Origin: Maritimibacter sp.
GTDB taxonomy: Bacteria > Pseudomonadota > Alphaproteobacteria > Rhodobacterales > Rhodobacteraceae
Assembly (NCBI GenBank): GCA_020441225.1
Contig: JAGRMP010000172.1
Coordinates: 1,095-9,271, forward strand
Direction: 5' to 3'
Length of the DNA: 8,177 bases
The position numbers and the translations under genes were made by a program. Positions 1 to 7,066 of this stretch are shown piece by piece. The notes below the pieces were generated by a model. It saw nothing but the letters and a program-made list of their open reading frames with translations, had not been told where the DNA came from and ran no database searches. Each line of letters begins with the position of its first letter. Position 1 is the first letter of the stretch.

Positions 1-976
1 GCATGTGGCTGATGTACGAGCGCACGAGGCTCATCGTGGTCGACTCGCTCGCATCGTCGCCGCTGCCGCCGACCGATGCCGAGGTGGTCGCGGCCATCGG
101 CAACCAGATCTTCGGCGTGGTCGGTTCCTCTGATTTTCCGCCGATCTGGGCCTTTGCTCACAGCCTCACCGCCCAGCTCATCCTGGTCGTCGCGGTGCCG
201 GGCCTGCTTGCGCTGGTGTTCGGCTGGCTCGCCTTCCGCTCGCGGGTGACGGGCGTCTATCTCTCGATCCTGACCCAGGCGATGACCCTCGCGCTCGCGC
301 TCTATCTGTTCCAGAACGACAGCGGCTTGCGCGGCAACAACGGGCTCTCGGGGCTGCAGAACCTGCCGGGCCTCGACGGGGTCAGCCAGGACATCGTCTC
401 GATGTGGTTCTTCTGGGGCTCGGCGCTCGCGCTGGCGCTGGGTTATGTTTTCGCCGCCTGGATCATCTCGGGCAAGTTCGGCTCGGTGCTGCGCGGCATC
501 CGCGACAACGAGGCGCGGGTGCGTTTTCTCGGCTATTCGGTCGAAGGCTACAAGCTCTTCATCTTCACCGTCACGGCCATGATCGCCGGGATCGCGGGGG
601 CGCTCTACTACCCGCAGGCCGGCATCATCAACCCCGCCGAGATCGCGCCCATCGCCTCGATCTACCTCGCGGTCTGGGTCGCCATCGGGGGCAGGGGGCG
701 GCTCTACGGCGCGGCCATTGGCGCAGTGTTCGTCTCCTTGGTGTCGACCTGGTTCACCGGCGGCCAGGCGCCCGACATCAACCTCGGTTTCTACCGGATC
801 CAGTGGGTCGACTGGTGGACGATCCTTCTCGGCCTCAGCTTCGTCGCCGTCACCCTGTTCGCGCCCAAGGGGATCGGTGGGCTGTTCGATTTGTTCACCG
901 ATCGGCGCTCGCCCGACCGCCACGGCGCCGATCTCGGCCCCGATCAAGGCTCGTTCCGCGAGAAGGAGGCCAACGA

Positions 977-980
<4 letters not shown>
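1..980 (+). CDS. urtC: Urea ABC transporter permease UrtC (5' partial)
   Basis: Membrane-spanning subunit of the high-affinity urea importer, in the LivM-like branched-chain amino acid permease family; it would pair with UrtB to form the channel. The reading frame is open from the first base (codons start at position 3) to the TGA at 978-980, so the N-terminus lies upstream and the ATG at 3 is probably internal. About 325 residues are visible, against roughly 360-430 usual for UrtC. Hydrophobic segments alternate with the conserved cytoplasmic loop containing 'GSVLRGIRDNEARVRFLGY', the LivM/UrtC coupling motif that contacts the ATPases. 'ASIYLAVWVAIGGRGRLYGA' follows and is also typical. The C-terminal tail (RRSPDRHGADLGPDQGSF) is hydrophilic. 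The last codon overlaps the urtD start (ATGA), which implies translational coupling. Calling it UrtC rather than LivM rests on the UrtD/UrtE hallmarks of the next two genes. Confidence 0.93.
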
Positions 981-1717
<737 letters not shown>

Positions 1718-1720
1718 GAC

Positions 1721-2416
1721 ATGCTGAACGTCGAGAACCTGACGCTGCACTACGGCCACAGCCAGATCCTGCACGGGGTCTCGCTGAGCGCGCGCGCCGG
1801 CGCCGTCACCTGCGTGATGGGCACCAACGGGGTCGGCAAGACCAGCCTTATGCGGGCCATCTCCGGGGCGCATCCGCGCTCGGGCGGCACGGTCACGCTC
1901 GACGGCGAAACGCTCGGCGTGCTGCCGGCCCATGCGCTCGCGCACAAGGGCGTGGCGACCGTGCCGCAGGGCCGCGAGATCTTTCCGCTGCTGACCGTGC
2001 GCGAAAACCTGGAGACCGGCTTCGCCTGCCTGCCCACCTCCGAACATTTCGTGCCGGACGAGATCTACGAGCTGTTCCCGATCCTCAAGGAATTTCTCGA
2101 CCGCCGGGGCGGCGATCTCTCGGGCGGGCAGCAGCAACAGCTCGCCATCGCCCGCGCCCTCATCACCAAGCCGAAACTCCTGCTGCTCGACGAGCCCACG
2201 GAGGGGATCCAGCCCAACATCATCCAGCAGATCGGCCGGGTGATCGCGCTCCTGCGCGACCGGGGCGACATGGCGATTGTGCTGGTCGAGCAGTATTTCG
2301 ACTTCGCCTTCGACCTCGCCGACGAGATCACCGTCTTGCGCCGGGGCGAGGTGATCTTCGAGGGCGCCAAGGCCAGCACGACCCGCGAAGAGGTGCTGCC
2401 GAAGGTTTCGGTCTAG
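1721..2416 (+). CDS. urtE: Urea ABC transporter ATP-binding protein UrtE
   Basis: Second ATPase of the urea importer, 231 residues, the usual UrtE size. Motifs are Walker A GTNGVGKT (34-41), VPQGREIFPLLTVRENL (81-97), signature LSGGQ (133-137), and Walker B LLLLDEP (153-159) continuing into TEGIQP. The combination of MGTNGVGKTS, GREIFP and PTEGIQPNIIQQI is diagnostic for UrtE. The switch-histidine position is Gln (Q191 in LVEQYFDFA), as commonly seen in LivF/UrtE subunits, so this is not a defect. ATG 1721 lies 3 nt after urtD with only a weak G-rich Shine-Dalgarno sequence (GGGG within 1707-1712), consistent with translation by ribosomes ending urtD. This looks like the last gene of the urea operon: a 296-nt gap with stem-loops follows, then a regulator of an unrelated sugar system. 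Confidence 0.96.
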   Translation: MLNVENLTLHYGHSQILHGVSLSARAGAVTCVMGTNGVGKTSLMRAISGAHPRSGGTVTLDGETLGVLPAHALAHKGVATVPQGREIFPLLTVRENLETGFACLPTSEHFVPDEIYELFPILKEFLDRRGGDLSGGQQQQLAIARALITKPKLLLLDEPTEGIQPNIIQQIGRVIALLRDRGDMAIVLVEQYFDFAFDLADEITVLRRGEVIFEGAKASTTREEVLPKVSV

Positions 2417-2469
2417 CGCGCCGCGATCTCCAACCCGCAGAAAAGACTGACATTTTCGGCCTCTGGTGA

Positions 2470-2540
2470 GCGCCGGGGCAGGGGCGCGCACCCGGCGCGA
2501 CCCGGCCGGGACCCCCGCCGTGTGGTCCCGGGGCCCCTGC
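2470..2540 (+). terminator. GC-rich stem-loops after urtE (possible terminator)
   Basis: Two perfect 8-bp stems lie in a row. The first pairs GCGCCGGG (2470-2477) with CCCGGCGC (2491-2498) around a 13-nt loop. The second pairs CCGGGACC (2506-2513) with GGTCCCGG (2524-2531) around a 10-nt loop. In addition GCAGGGGC (2478-2485), in the first loop, is perfectly complementary to GCCCCTGC (2533-2540). No run of T follows, so this is not a textbook intrinsic terminator. It could stop or slow polymerase, or protect the 3' end of the urt transcript. Position between two functionally unrelated operons supports a boundary role, but the GC bias makes chance stems likelier than in average DNA. Confidence 0.4.
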
Positions 2541-2571
2541 GGGCTGTTGACTCGAATCGGGACCGGGCGTA

Positions 2572-2601
2572 TTGACATCGATGTCATGACATCGGTGTCA
2601 T
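2572..2601 (+). promoter_or_regulatory. Candidate sigma70-type promoter of the sugar operon
   Basis: A perfect -35 hexamer TTGACA sits at 2572-2577. The best-spaced -10 candidate is TGTCAT at 2596-2601 (18-nt spacer, 4 of 6 matches to TATAAT); CATAAA at 2599-2604 has too long a spacer. Transcription would start near 2608, leaving about 105 nt of leader before the regulator gene. The element coincides with the two operator palindromes, as expected for a repressed promoter. The -10 is weak, so the exact start is uncertain. Confidence 0.45.
2573..2600. promoter_or_regulatory. Tandem LacI-family operators
   Basis: TGACATCGATGTCA (2573-2586) is a perfect 14-bp palindrome with the central CG step typical of LacI/PurR-family operators. 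It is followed with no gap by TGACATCGGTGTCA (2587-2600), the same site with one asymmetric base (G for A at 2595). The pair lies 112 nt upstream of a LacI-family gene and overlaps the candidate promoter, so it is the likely autoregulatory operator for the whole sugar operon. The two dyad centres are 14 bp apart, about 1.3 helical turns. Assignment to this regulator is inferred from position and symmetry. Confidence 0.8.
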
Positions 2602-2633
2602 AAACCTTGCACCAACGATGTCGCCAGTCTCCG

Positions 2634-2650
2634 GGGCGCAATCCGCGCCC
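2634..2650 (+). other. Small leader hairpin before the regulator
   Basis: GGGCGC (2634-2639) pairs perfectly with GCGCCC (2645-2650) around a 5-nt loop (AATCC) in the untranslated leader between operator and regulator. An A-run and further G-rich sequence follow, up to the ribosome binding site. No known riboswitch was recognised. A 6-bp GC stem can arise by chance in this composition, so its role is unclear. Confidence 0.25.
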
Positions 2651-2695
2651 GTGGGGGCGAAAAAAGGCGCGACCGGAGGAGCGGCGCGCCTGGAT

Positions 2696-2704
2696 GGGGA
2701 GGAG
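2696..2704 (+). promoter_or_regulatory. Ribosome binding site that decides the lacI-type start
   Basis: GGGGAGGAG at 2696-2704 is the only strong Shine-Dalgarno sequence here. It overlaps the in-frame GTG at 2704, so that codon is too close to be used. It lies 8-10 nt (depending on the core chosen) before the TTG at 2713, which is ideal spacing and makes TTG the preferred start. Confidence 0.7.
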
Positions 2705-2712
2705 TGGCCGCT

Positions 2713-3762
2713 TTGGCGACGATCTACGACGTGGCGAAGACCGCAGGCGTGTCGCCCAAGACCGTGAGCCGCGTGCTCAACGGCGATGCTCCGGTGGGTG
2801 CCAAGACCCGCGACGCGGTCGAGGCCGCGATGCGAGAGCTCGGCTACGTCCCCTCCAACGCGGCGCGGATGATGCGCTCGAACCGCTCCGGGCTGATCGG
2901 GCTCATCACCGGCGCGATCTCGGCCTCGACCACGCATACCCAGGTTGCGGGCCTGCCTGACACGCTGATCCTGCAGGGCATCCAGCAGGAGATCGGCGAA
3001 AGCTCCAAGACCCTGATGATCGCCGATACCGGCGGCGACCGGGAAAAGGTCGGCGATCTGGTGCGCACCTTCCTGCAGCACCGCGTCGAGGGGCTGCTTT
3101 ACGTCGCCGACCACCACCGCGAAGTCCAGCCGCGGCTCGCGGGCGCCGGCGTGCCGGTGGTGCTGGCCAATTGCTACGACGCGCTCGGCACGCCCGCGGT
3201 GCTGCCCGACGACCGCCAGGGCCAGCACGCGCTGGTCGCCCGGCTGATTGCCGCGGGGCACCGGCGGATCGGCTATCTCACGCTCGACCCGACGATGCGG
3301 GCCTCGGATCTGCGCGGCCTCGGCTACCGCGAGGCGCTCGCCGAGGCCGGTATCCCTTTCGACCAGGCGCTGATCGAGCCCGCCTACGAGATCGGCGTGG
3401 CCGAGGACAGCGCCGCGCTCGACGCGCCGCTCACCCGGCTCCTCGGCCTCGACAATCCGCCGACGGTAATCTGCTGCGGCAACGATGCGATGGCGATGCA
3501 GCTTTACGGGCTGCTCCGCTCGCGCGGCATCCGCGTGCCCGAAGACATGTCGGTCGCGGGCTACGACGACCACCGGGTGATCGCCGAGACCCTGTTCCCG
3601 CCGCTCACCACCGCGGTGCTGCCTTACGTCGACATCGGCCGCCGCGCGGCCCGGCGCCTGCTGGGCCTCGTCGCCGAGGCCGATCCCGAAACGGACAACC
3701 CGGTTCTGGTGCCGGGCCCTGTCGTCTGGCGGTCCTCCGTGACCGCGCGCGACGTCTCGTAG
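2713..3762 (+). CDS. LacI-family transcriptional regulator of the sugar operon
   Basis: DNA-binding repressor with a sugar-responsive core, 349 residues from the TTG start at 2713. With that start the protein begins (M)ATIYDVAKTAGVSPKTVSRVLN, the standard LacI-family opening; an in-frame GTG at 2704 would add three residues but overlaps the Shine-Dalgarno sequence. The helix-turn-helix spans about residues 4-23, with Pro15-Lys16 at the specificity positions equivalent to LacI Tyr17-Gln18. The hinge helix is SNAARMMRS (48-56), with Met54 where LacI has the minor-groove-intercalating Leu56. The periplasmic-binding-protein-like core shows GHRRIGYLT (182-190), RGLGYREAL (201-209), CCGNDAMAMQ (254-263) and DMSVAGYDD (278-286), all normal for the family. 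The gene is preceded by tandem operators and followed 26 nt later by the binding-protein gene, so it is probably autoregulated and first in the operon. The inducer is probably the imported sugar or a product of it, which the sequence does not show. Confidence 0.93.
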   Translation: MATIYDVAKTAGVSPKTVSRVLNGDAPVGAKTRDAVEAAMRELGYVPSNAARMMRSNRSGLIGLITGAISASTTHTQVAGLPDTLILQGIQQEIGESSKTLMIADTGGDREKVGDLVRTFLQHRVEGLLYVADHHREVQPRLAGAGVPVVLANCYDALGTPAVLPDDRQGQHALVARLIAAGHRRIGYLTLDPTMRASDLRGLGYREALAEAGIPFDQALIEPAYEIGVAEDSAALDAPLTRLLGLDNPPTVICCGNDAMAMQLYGLLRSRGIRVPEDMSVAGYDDHRVIAETLFPPLTTAVLPYVDIGRRAARRLLGLVAEADPETDNPVLVPGPVVWRSSVTARDVS

Positions 3763-3788
3763 AAAACAACCAGCTGGAGGACAAAGAC

Positions 3789-5051
3789 ATGAAACAGAAG
3801 ACACTTTTCGCGGCCACCCTGATGGCCTCGACCGCGCTCGGCGGGGCCGCGATGGCCCAGACCGAACTGTCGATGTGGTACCACGGTGCCGGCAACGAGG
3901 TTGAGAGCAATATCATCAACCAGATCATCGACGACTTCAACGCGAGCCAGGGCGACTATGCCGTGACCATCGAGAGCTTCCCGCAGGAAAGCTACAATGA
4001 CAGCGTCGTCGCTGCGGCGCTGGCCGGCAACCTGCCGTGCATCCTCGACGTCGACGGGCCGGTGATGCCGAACTGGGCCTGGTCGGGCTACATGCAGCCG
4101 CTGCCGTTCGACCCGGCCGAGTTCGACGCCTTCCTGCCCGGCACCAAGGGCATCTGGGACGGCCAGCTCTACTCGATCGGCCTGTGGGACGCGGCGGTCG
4201 CCCTCGTGACCCGCCAGTCGATCCTCGACGAGCTGGGACTGCGCACGCCGACGCTGGACGAGCCCTGGACCGGTGAGGAATTCATGGCCGCGCTCGATGC
4301 CGCCAAGGCCTCGGGCAAGTACGAATACGCCTTCGATCCGGGCATGGCCTGGACCGGCGAATGGTACCCTTACGCCTTCTCGCCCTTCCTGCAGTCCTTC
4401 GGCGGCGATATCGTCGACCGCTCGAGCTACCAGACCGCCGACGGCGTGCTGAACGGCGACGCGGCGATGGCCTTCGGCGAGTGGTGGCAGAAGCTCTTTG
4501 CCGACGGCTACGCGCCCGGCACCAGCCAGGACCCGGCCGACCGCGACTCGGGCTTCATCGACGGCAAATACGCCTTCCAGTGGAACGGCAACTGGGCCGC
4601 GGTGGCGACGATGGACGGCGGTGTGGACGATCTCATGTTCCTGCCCGCGCCCGATTTCGGCAACGGCCCGAAGATCGGCGCCGCCTCCTGGCAGTTCGGG
4701 ATCTCGGCCGCCTGCGAGGCGCCCGACGGTGCTGCCGCCTTCATCAAGCACGCCACCCAGGACAAGTACCTCGCGGCGTTCTCCGATGGCATCGGCCTGA
4801 TCCCCGCCACCGCCTCCGCCGCGGCGATGACCAAGAACTACGCCGATGGCGGCAAGCTCGCGGTCTTCTACGATCTGTCCAAGGCCCAGGCCGTGCTGCG
4901 GCCGGTGACCCCGGGCTACGTGGTGCAGGCGAAGGTCTTTGAAAAGGCGCTCGCCGACATCGCCAACGGTGCCGACGTGCCCGACACGCTCGATGCCGCG
5001 GTCGACGAGATCGACGCCGATATCGAGACCAACTCGGGCTACGGCCACTGA
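3789..5051 (+). CDS. Periplasmic sugar-binding protein of an ABC transporter (family 1)
   Basis: Solute receptor that captures a sugar in the periplasm and delivers it to the permease pair encoded next. It has 420 residues, typical of MalE/UgpB-type binding proteins. The N-terminus is a clear Sec signal: Lys at 2 and 4, a hydrophobic stretch (about 6-19), and cleavage predicted after AMA (23), giving a mature start QTELSMWYHG. No lipobox cysteine is present. Family features include the NQIIDDFNAS helix (44-53), YNDSVVAAALAGNLPCILDVDGP (69-91), PNWAWSGYMQPL (94-105) and the aromatic-rich EWYPYAFSPFLQSFGG (191-206), plausible sugar-stacking surface. There are only two cysteines, C84 and C309, which could form a disulfide. 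ATG 3789 has GGAGGA (3776-3781) 7 nt upstream. The same frame stays open upstream as an Arg/Pro-rich shadow of the regulator gene and is not part of this protein. The substrate is not determined; the hydrolase downstream suggests a fructoside. Confidence 0.93.
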   Translation: MKQKTLFAATLMASTALGGAAMAQTELSMWYHGAGNEVESNIINQIIDDFNASQGDYAVTIESFPQESYNDSVVAAALAGNLPCILDVDGPVMPNWAWSGYMQPLPFDPAEFDAFLPGTKGIWDGQLYSIGLWDAAVALVTRQSILDELGLRTPTLDEPWTGEEFMAALDAAKASGKYEYAFDPGMAWTGEWYPYAFSPFLQSFGGDIVDRSSYQTADGVLNGDAAMAFGEWWQKLFADGYAPGTSQDPADRDSGFIDGKYAFQWNGNWAAVATMDGGVDDLMFLPAPDFGNGPKIGAASWQFGISAACEAPDGAAAFIKHATQDKYLAAFSDGIGLIPATASAAAMTKNYADGGKLAVFYDLSKAQAVLRPVTPGYVVQAKVFEKALADIANGADVPDTLDAAVDEIDADIETNSGYGH

Positions 5052-5059
5052 TCCTCCCC

Positions 5060-5088
5060 GGGGGGCCGTTCCTTCGGGGCGGCCCCCC
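5060..5088 (+). other. Intercistronic stem-loop with UUCG loop
   Basis: GGGGGGCCG (5060-5068) pairs perfectly with CGGCCCCCC (5080-5088). Inside, CC-TTCG-GG (5071-5078) can close a C(UUCG)G tetraloop, an exceptionally stable RNA cap. No T-run follows, so full intrinsic termination is unlikely. It sits 8 nt after the binding-protein stop and 23 nt before the permease start. Known binding-protein/permease junctions (for example malE-malF) carry RNA structures that raise receptor mRNA relative to permease mRNA; a similar role is inferred here. Confidence 0.7.
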
Positions 5089-5111
5089 TCCCTGAACCGC
5101 CGGAGGGGCCG

Positions 5112-6182
5112 ATGGCTTCGAAACTGACCATGTCCAACCGGGCAGGATGGGGCTTTGCGCTGCCGGCCTTTGTCCTCATCTCGACCTTCATCATCCTGCC
5201 CTTCTTCCTCGCCTTCTGGTTCTCGCTGACCAACCAGAGGCTGATCTCGCCCAACCCCACCGAGTTCGTCGGGCTGAAGAACTACCGCGAGCTCCTGTCG
5301 GTCGCCGTCATCACCCTCGAGCCCGAGCGTGACGCGGCGGGCGCGGTGGTCCGTGACGATTCGGGCGAGATCCAGTATCCGCGGGTGCGCACCATCACCC
5401 GGTCGGACGACTTCCCGCAGTACAAGGGGATGCAGGAGTGGTTCCGCTGGCAGACGGGCGAGACCGCCAAGGTGGTGATCGCCAAGGACGTGGTCTTTCT
5501 CAAGGCGCTGAGAAACACGCTGGTCTTTGCGCTGTTCATCGTGCCCTTGCAGGGCGGGGGCGCGCTGTTGCTGGCGTTGCTCATCAACCAGAAACTGCGC
5601 GGCATCAACGTCTTCAGAACGCTCTACTTCATGCCCGTGGTGATCTCCATCGTGGTGATCTCGCTGCTGTGGCGCTTCATCTACGACGGCAACGACGGGC
5701 TCTTGAACAACATCCTCAACGCGCTCACGTTTGGCTATTTCCAGCCCGTTGACTGGCTCGGAAGCCCCGACACGGCGCTCGGCTCGATCATCGTCATGTC
5801 GGCCTGGCAGGCGGTGGGCTTCCACATGGTGATCTGGCTCTCGGGGCTTCAGACCATCTCGCCGACGCTCTACGAGGTCGCCGCCATCGAGGGGTCGTCC
5901 AAGTGGCAGACCTTCCGCTACGTGACCTGGCCGGGCCTGCGCAACACTGCCGTGCTGGTGCTGATCGTCATCACCATGCAGGCCTTTGCGCTCTTCGCCC
6001 AGATCGACGTGATGACCAACGGCGGCCCGCTCGACAGCACGCAGACGCTCGTCTTCCAGACCGTCGAACGCGGTTACGGCAAACAGGACATCTCCGGCGG
6101 CTCGACCATCTCGGTCATCCTGTTCTTCATCGTGCTCACGATCTCGCTCGTGCAGCGCTACCTTACACGGGAGCGGACGTAA
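5112..6182 (+). CDS. Sugar ABC transporter permease, MalF/UgpA type
   Basis: Inner-membrane channel subunit, 356 residues. Six hydrophobic segments are visible, at about residues 14-38, 134-160, 168-190, 224-246, 278-298 and 331-350. The cytoplasmic EAA loop that docks the ATPase is EVAAIEGSSKWQTFRYVTWPGL (255-276), with the invariant Gly261 and Pro274. The region between the first and second membrane segments (about 39-133) is long, with roughly 60 residues more than usual for this six-segment type; it contains charged sequence PERDAAGAVVRDDSGEIQYP (71-90) and MQEWFRWQTGE (107-117). ATG 5112 has GGAGG (5102-5106) 5 nt upstream; an in-frame Met7 (ATG 5130) is less likely. The stop TAA overlaps the next start by one base (TAATG), which implies coupled translation with its partner permease. 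Confidence 0.93.
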   Translation: MASKLTMSNRAGWGFALPAFVLISTFIILPFFLAFWFSLTNQRLISPNPTEFVGLKNYRELLSVAVITLEPERDAAGAVVRDDSGEIQYPRVRTITRSDDFPQYKGMQEWFRWQTGETAKVVIAKDVVFLKALRNTLVFALFIVPLQGGGALLLALLINQKLRGINVFRTLYFMPVVISIVVISLLWRFIYDGNDGLLNNILNALTFGYFQPVDWLGSPDTALGSIIVMSAWQAVGFHMVIWLSGLQTISPTLYEVAAIEGSSKWQTFRYVTWPGLRNTAVLVLIVITMQAFALFAQIDVMTNGGPLDSTQTLVFQTVERGYGKQDISGGSTISVILFFIVLTISLVQRYLTRERT

Positions 6183-7063
6183 TGGCCCAGGTTGCAAAGG
6201 AAAACACCGGGCTCCGGCTCGCCGCGCGCTACACCGTGCTCGTGCTCGTCGCCCTCGTCTTCGCCTTCCCGCTGGTGTTCATGCTGGTGTCGTCGCTGAA
6301 GCCCGACCTCCAGCTTCTGCAGGACACCGGCTCCTTGCGCGCCTTCCTGCCGGTGGGCGACATCAGCCTCGACAACTACGTCGCCGCCTTCGACCGCGCG
6401 CCGATCGGGCGGTTCATGCTGAACTCGACCATCGTCACCGTGGTGACGGTGATCCTGTCGATCGCGATCTGCTCGGTCGCCGCCTTTTCCTTCACCTTCC
6501 TCGAGTGGAAGGGGCGCGGCGTGCTGCTCTCGGTCATCCTCGCCACCCTCATCATCCCGTTCGAAACCATCGCCATCCCGCTGCTGCTCGAGGTTTCGCG
6601 GCTGCCCTGGCTCGGGGTGGAAGGGGTCGAATGGGGCTGGCTCAACACCTACCGGGTGCAGATCATCCCCTGGATCGTCGACGCACTCACGATCTTCCTG
6701 TTCGTGCAGTATTTCAAGGACCTGCCCAAGGAGCTGATCGAAGCGGCGCGGGCCGAAGGCGCCAGCTGGTTCCAGATCTACTACAAGATCGTGATGCCGC
6801 TTTCGGGGCCGGTGCTGGCCACCGCGGCGATCCTGAAATCGCTCAAGATGTACAACGAACAATATCTCTGGCCGCTCATCGTGGTGCAGGACGAGGCGCA
6901 CCGGCCGATCATGGTGGGGCTGGGCTATTTCTTCCAGCTCGACGTCGCCTGGGGCGAGCTCATGGCCTATCTCACGCTGATTTCGGTGCCGGTTCTCGTC
7001 TTCTACCTGGTGCTGCAACGCGCCTTCATCGCGTCCATCGCCTCGACCGGCGTGAAAGGATAG
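6182..7063 (+). CDS. Sugar ABC transporter permease, MalG/UgpE type
   Basis: Second inner-membrane subunit of the sugar importer, 293 residues, the usual MalG-type length. The first membrane segment is about residues 15-39 and ends VFMLVSSLKP, a MalG-family hallmark. Further segments lie at about 80-102, 113-136, 160-178, 209-229 and 262-283. The EAA motif is ELIEAARAEGASWFQIYYKI (184-203), with Gly193 and then Pro206, ready to contact the ATPase. The C-terminus IASIASTGVKG matches the conserved 'G(A/V)(V/K)KG' ending of the family. The start at 6182 shares a base with the previous stop and has GGGAG (6169-6173) 8 nt upstream. The frame is open further upstream (from 5903) only as a shadow of the first permease. 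The hydrolase gene begins 3 nt after the stop. Confidence 0.94.
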   Translation: MAQVAKENTGLRLAARYTVLVLVALVFAFPLVFMLVSSLKPDLQLLQDTGSLRAFLPVGDISLDNYVAAFDRAPIGRFMLNSTIVTVVTVILSIAICSVAAFSFTFLEWKGRGVLLSVILATLIIPFETIAIPLLLEVSRLPWLGVEGVEWGWLNTYRVQIIPWIVDALTIFLFVQYFKDLPKELIEAARAEGASWFQIYYKIVMPLSGPVLATAAILKSLKMYNEQYLWPLIVVQDEAHRPIMVGLGYFFQLDVAWGELMAYLTLISVPVLVFYLVLQRAFIASIASTGVKG

Positions 7064-7066
7064 CCC

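Noticed and set aside
2448..2453. Isolated TGACAT half-site upstream of the tandem operators
   Set aside because: No partner half-site follows at the right distance, and a single 6-mer is expected by chance.
2618..2700. ATG at 2618 as a possible leader peptide
   Set aside because: No Shine-Dalgarno sequence lies ahead of it, it runs out of frame into the regulator gene, and it has no repeated regulatory codons suggesting attenuation.
2607..2960. Plus-strand frame spanning the leader and the start of the regulator
   Set aside because: It overlaps the helix-turn-helix coding sequence in another frame, has Arg-rich nonsense content, and its start lacks a Shine-Dalgarno sequence.
3770..3777. 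CCAGCTGG palindrome before the binding-protein gene as a second operator
   Set aside because: It is only 8 bp, unrelated to the TGACAT sites, and overlaps the ribosome binding site.
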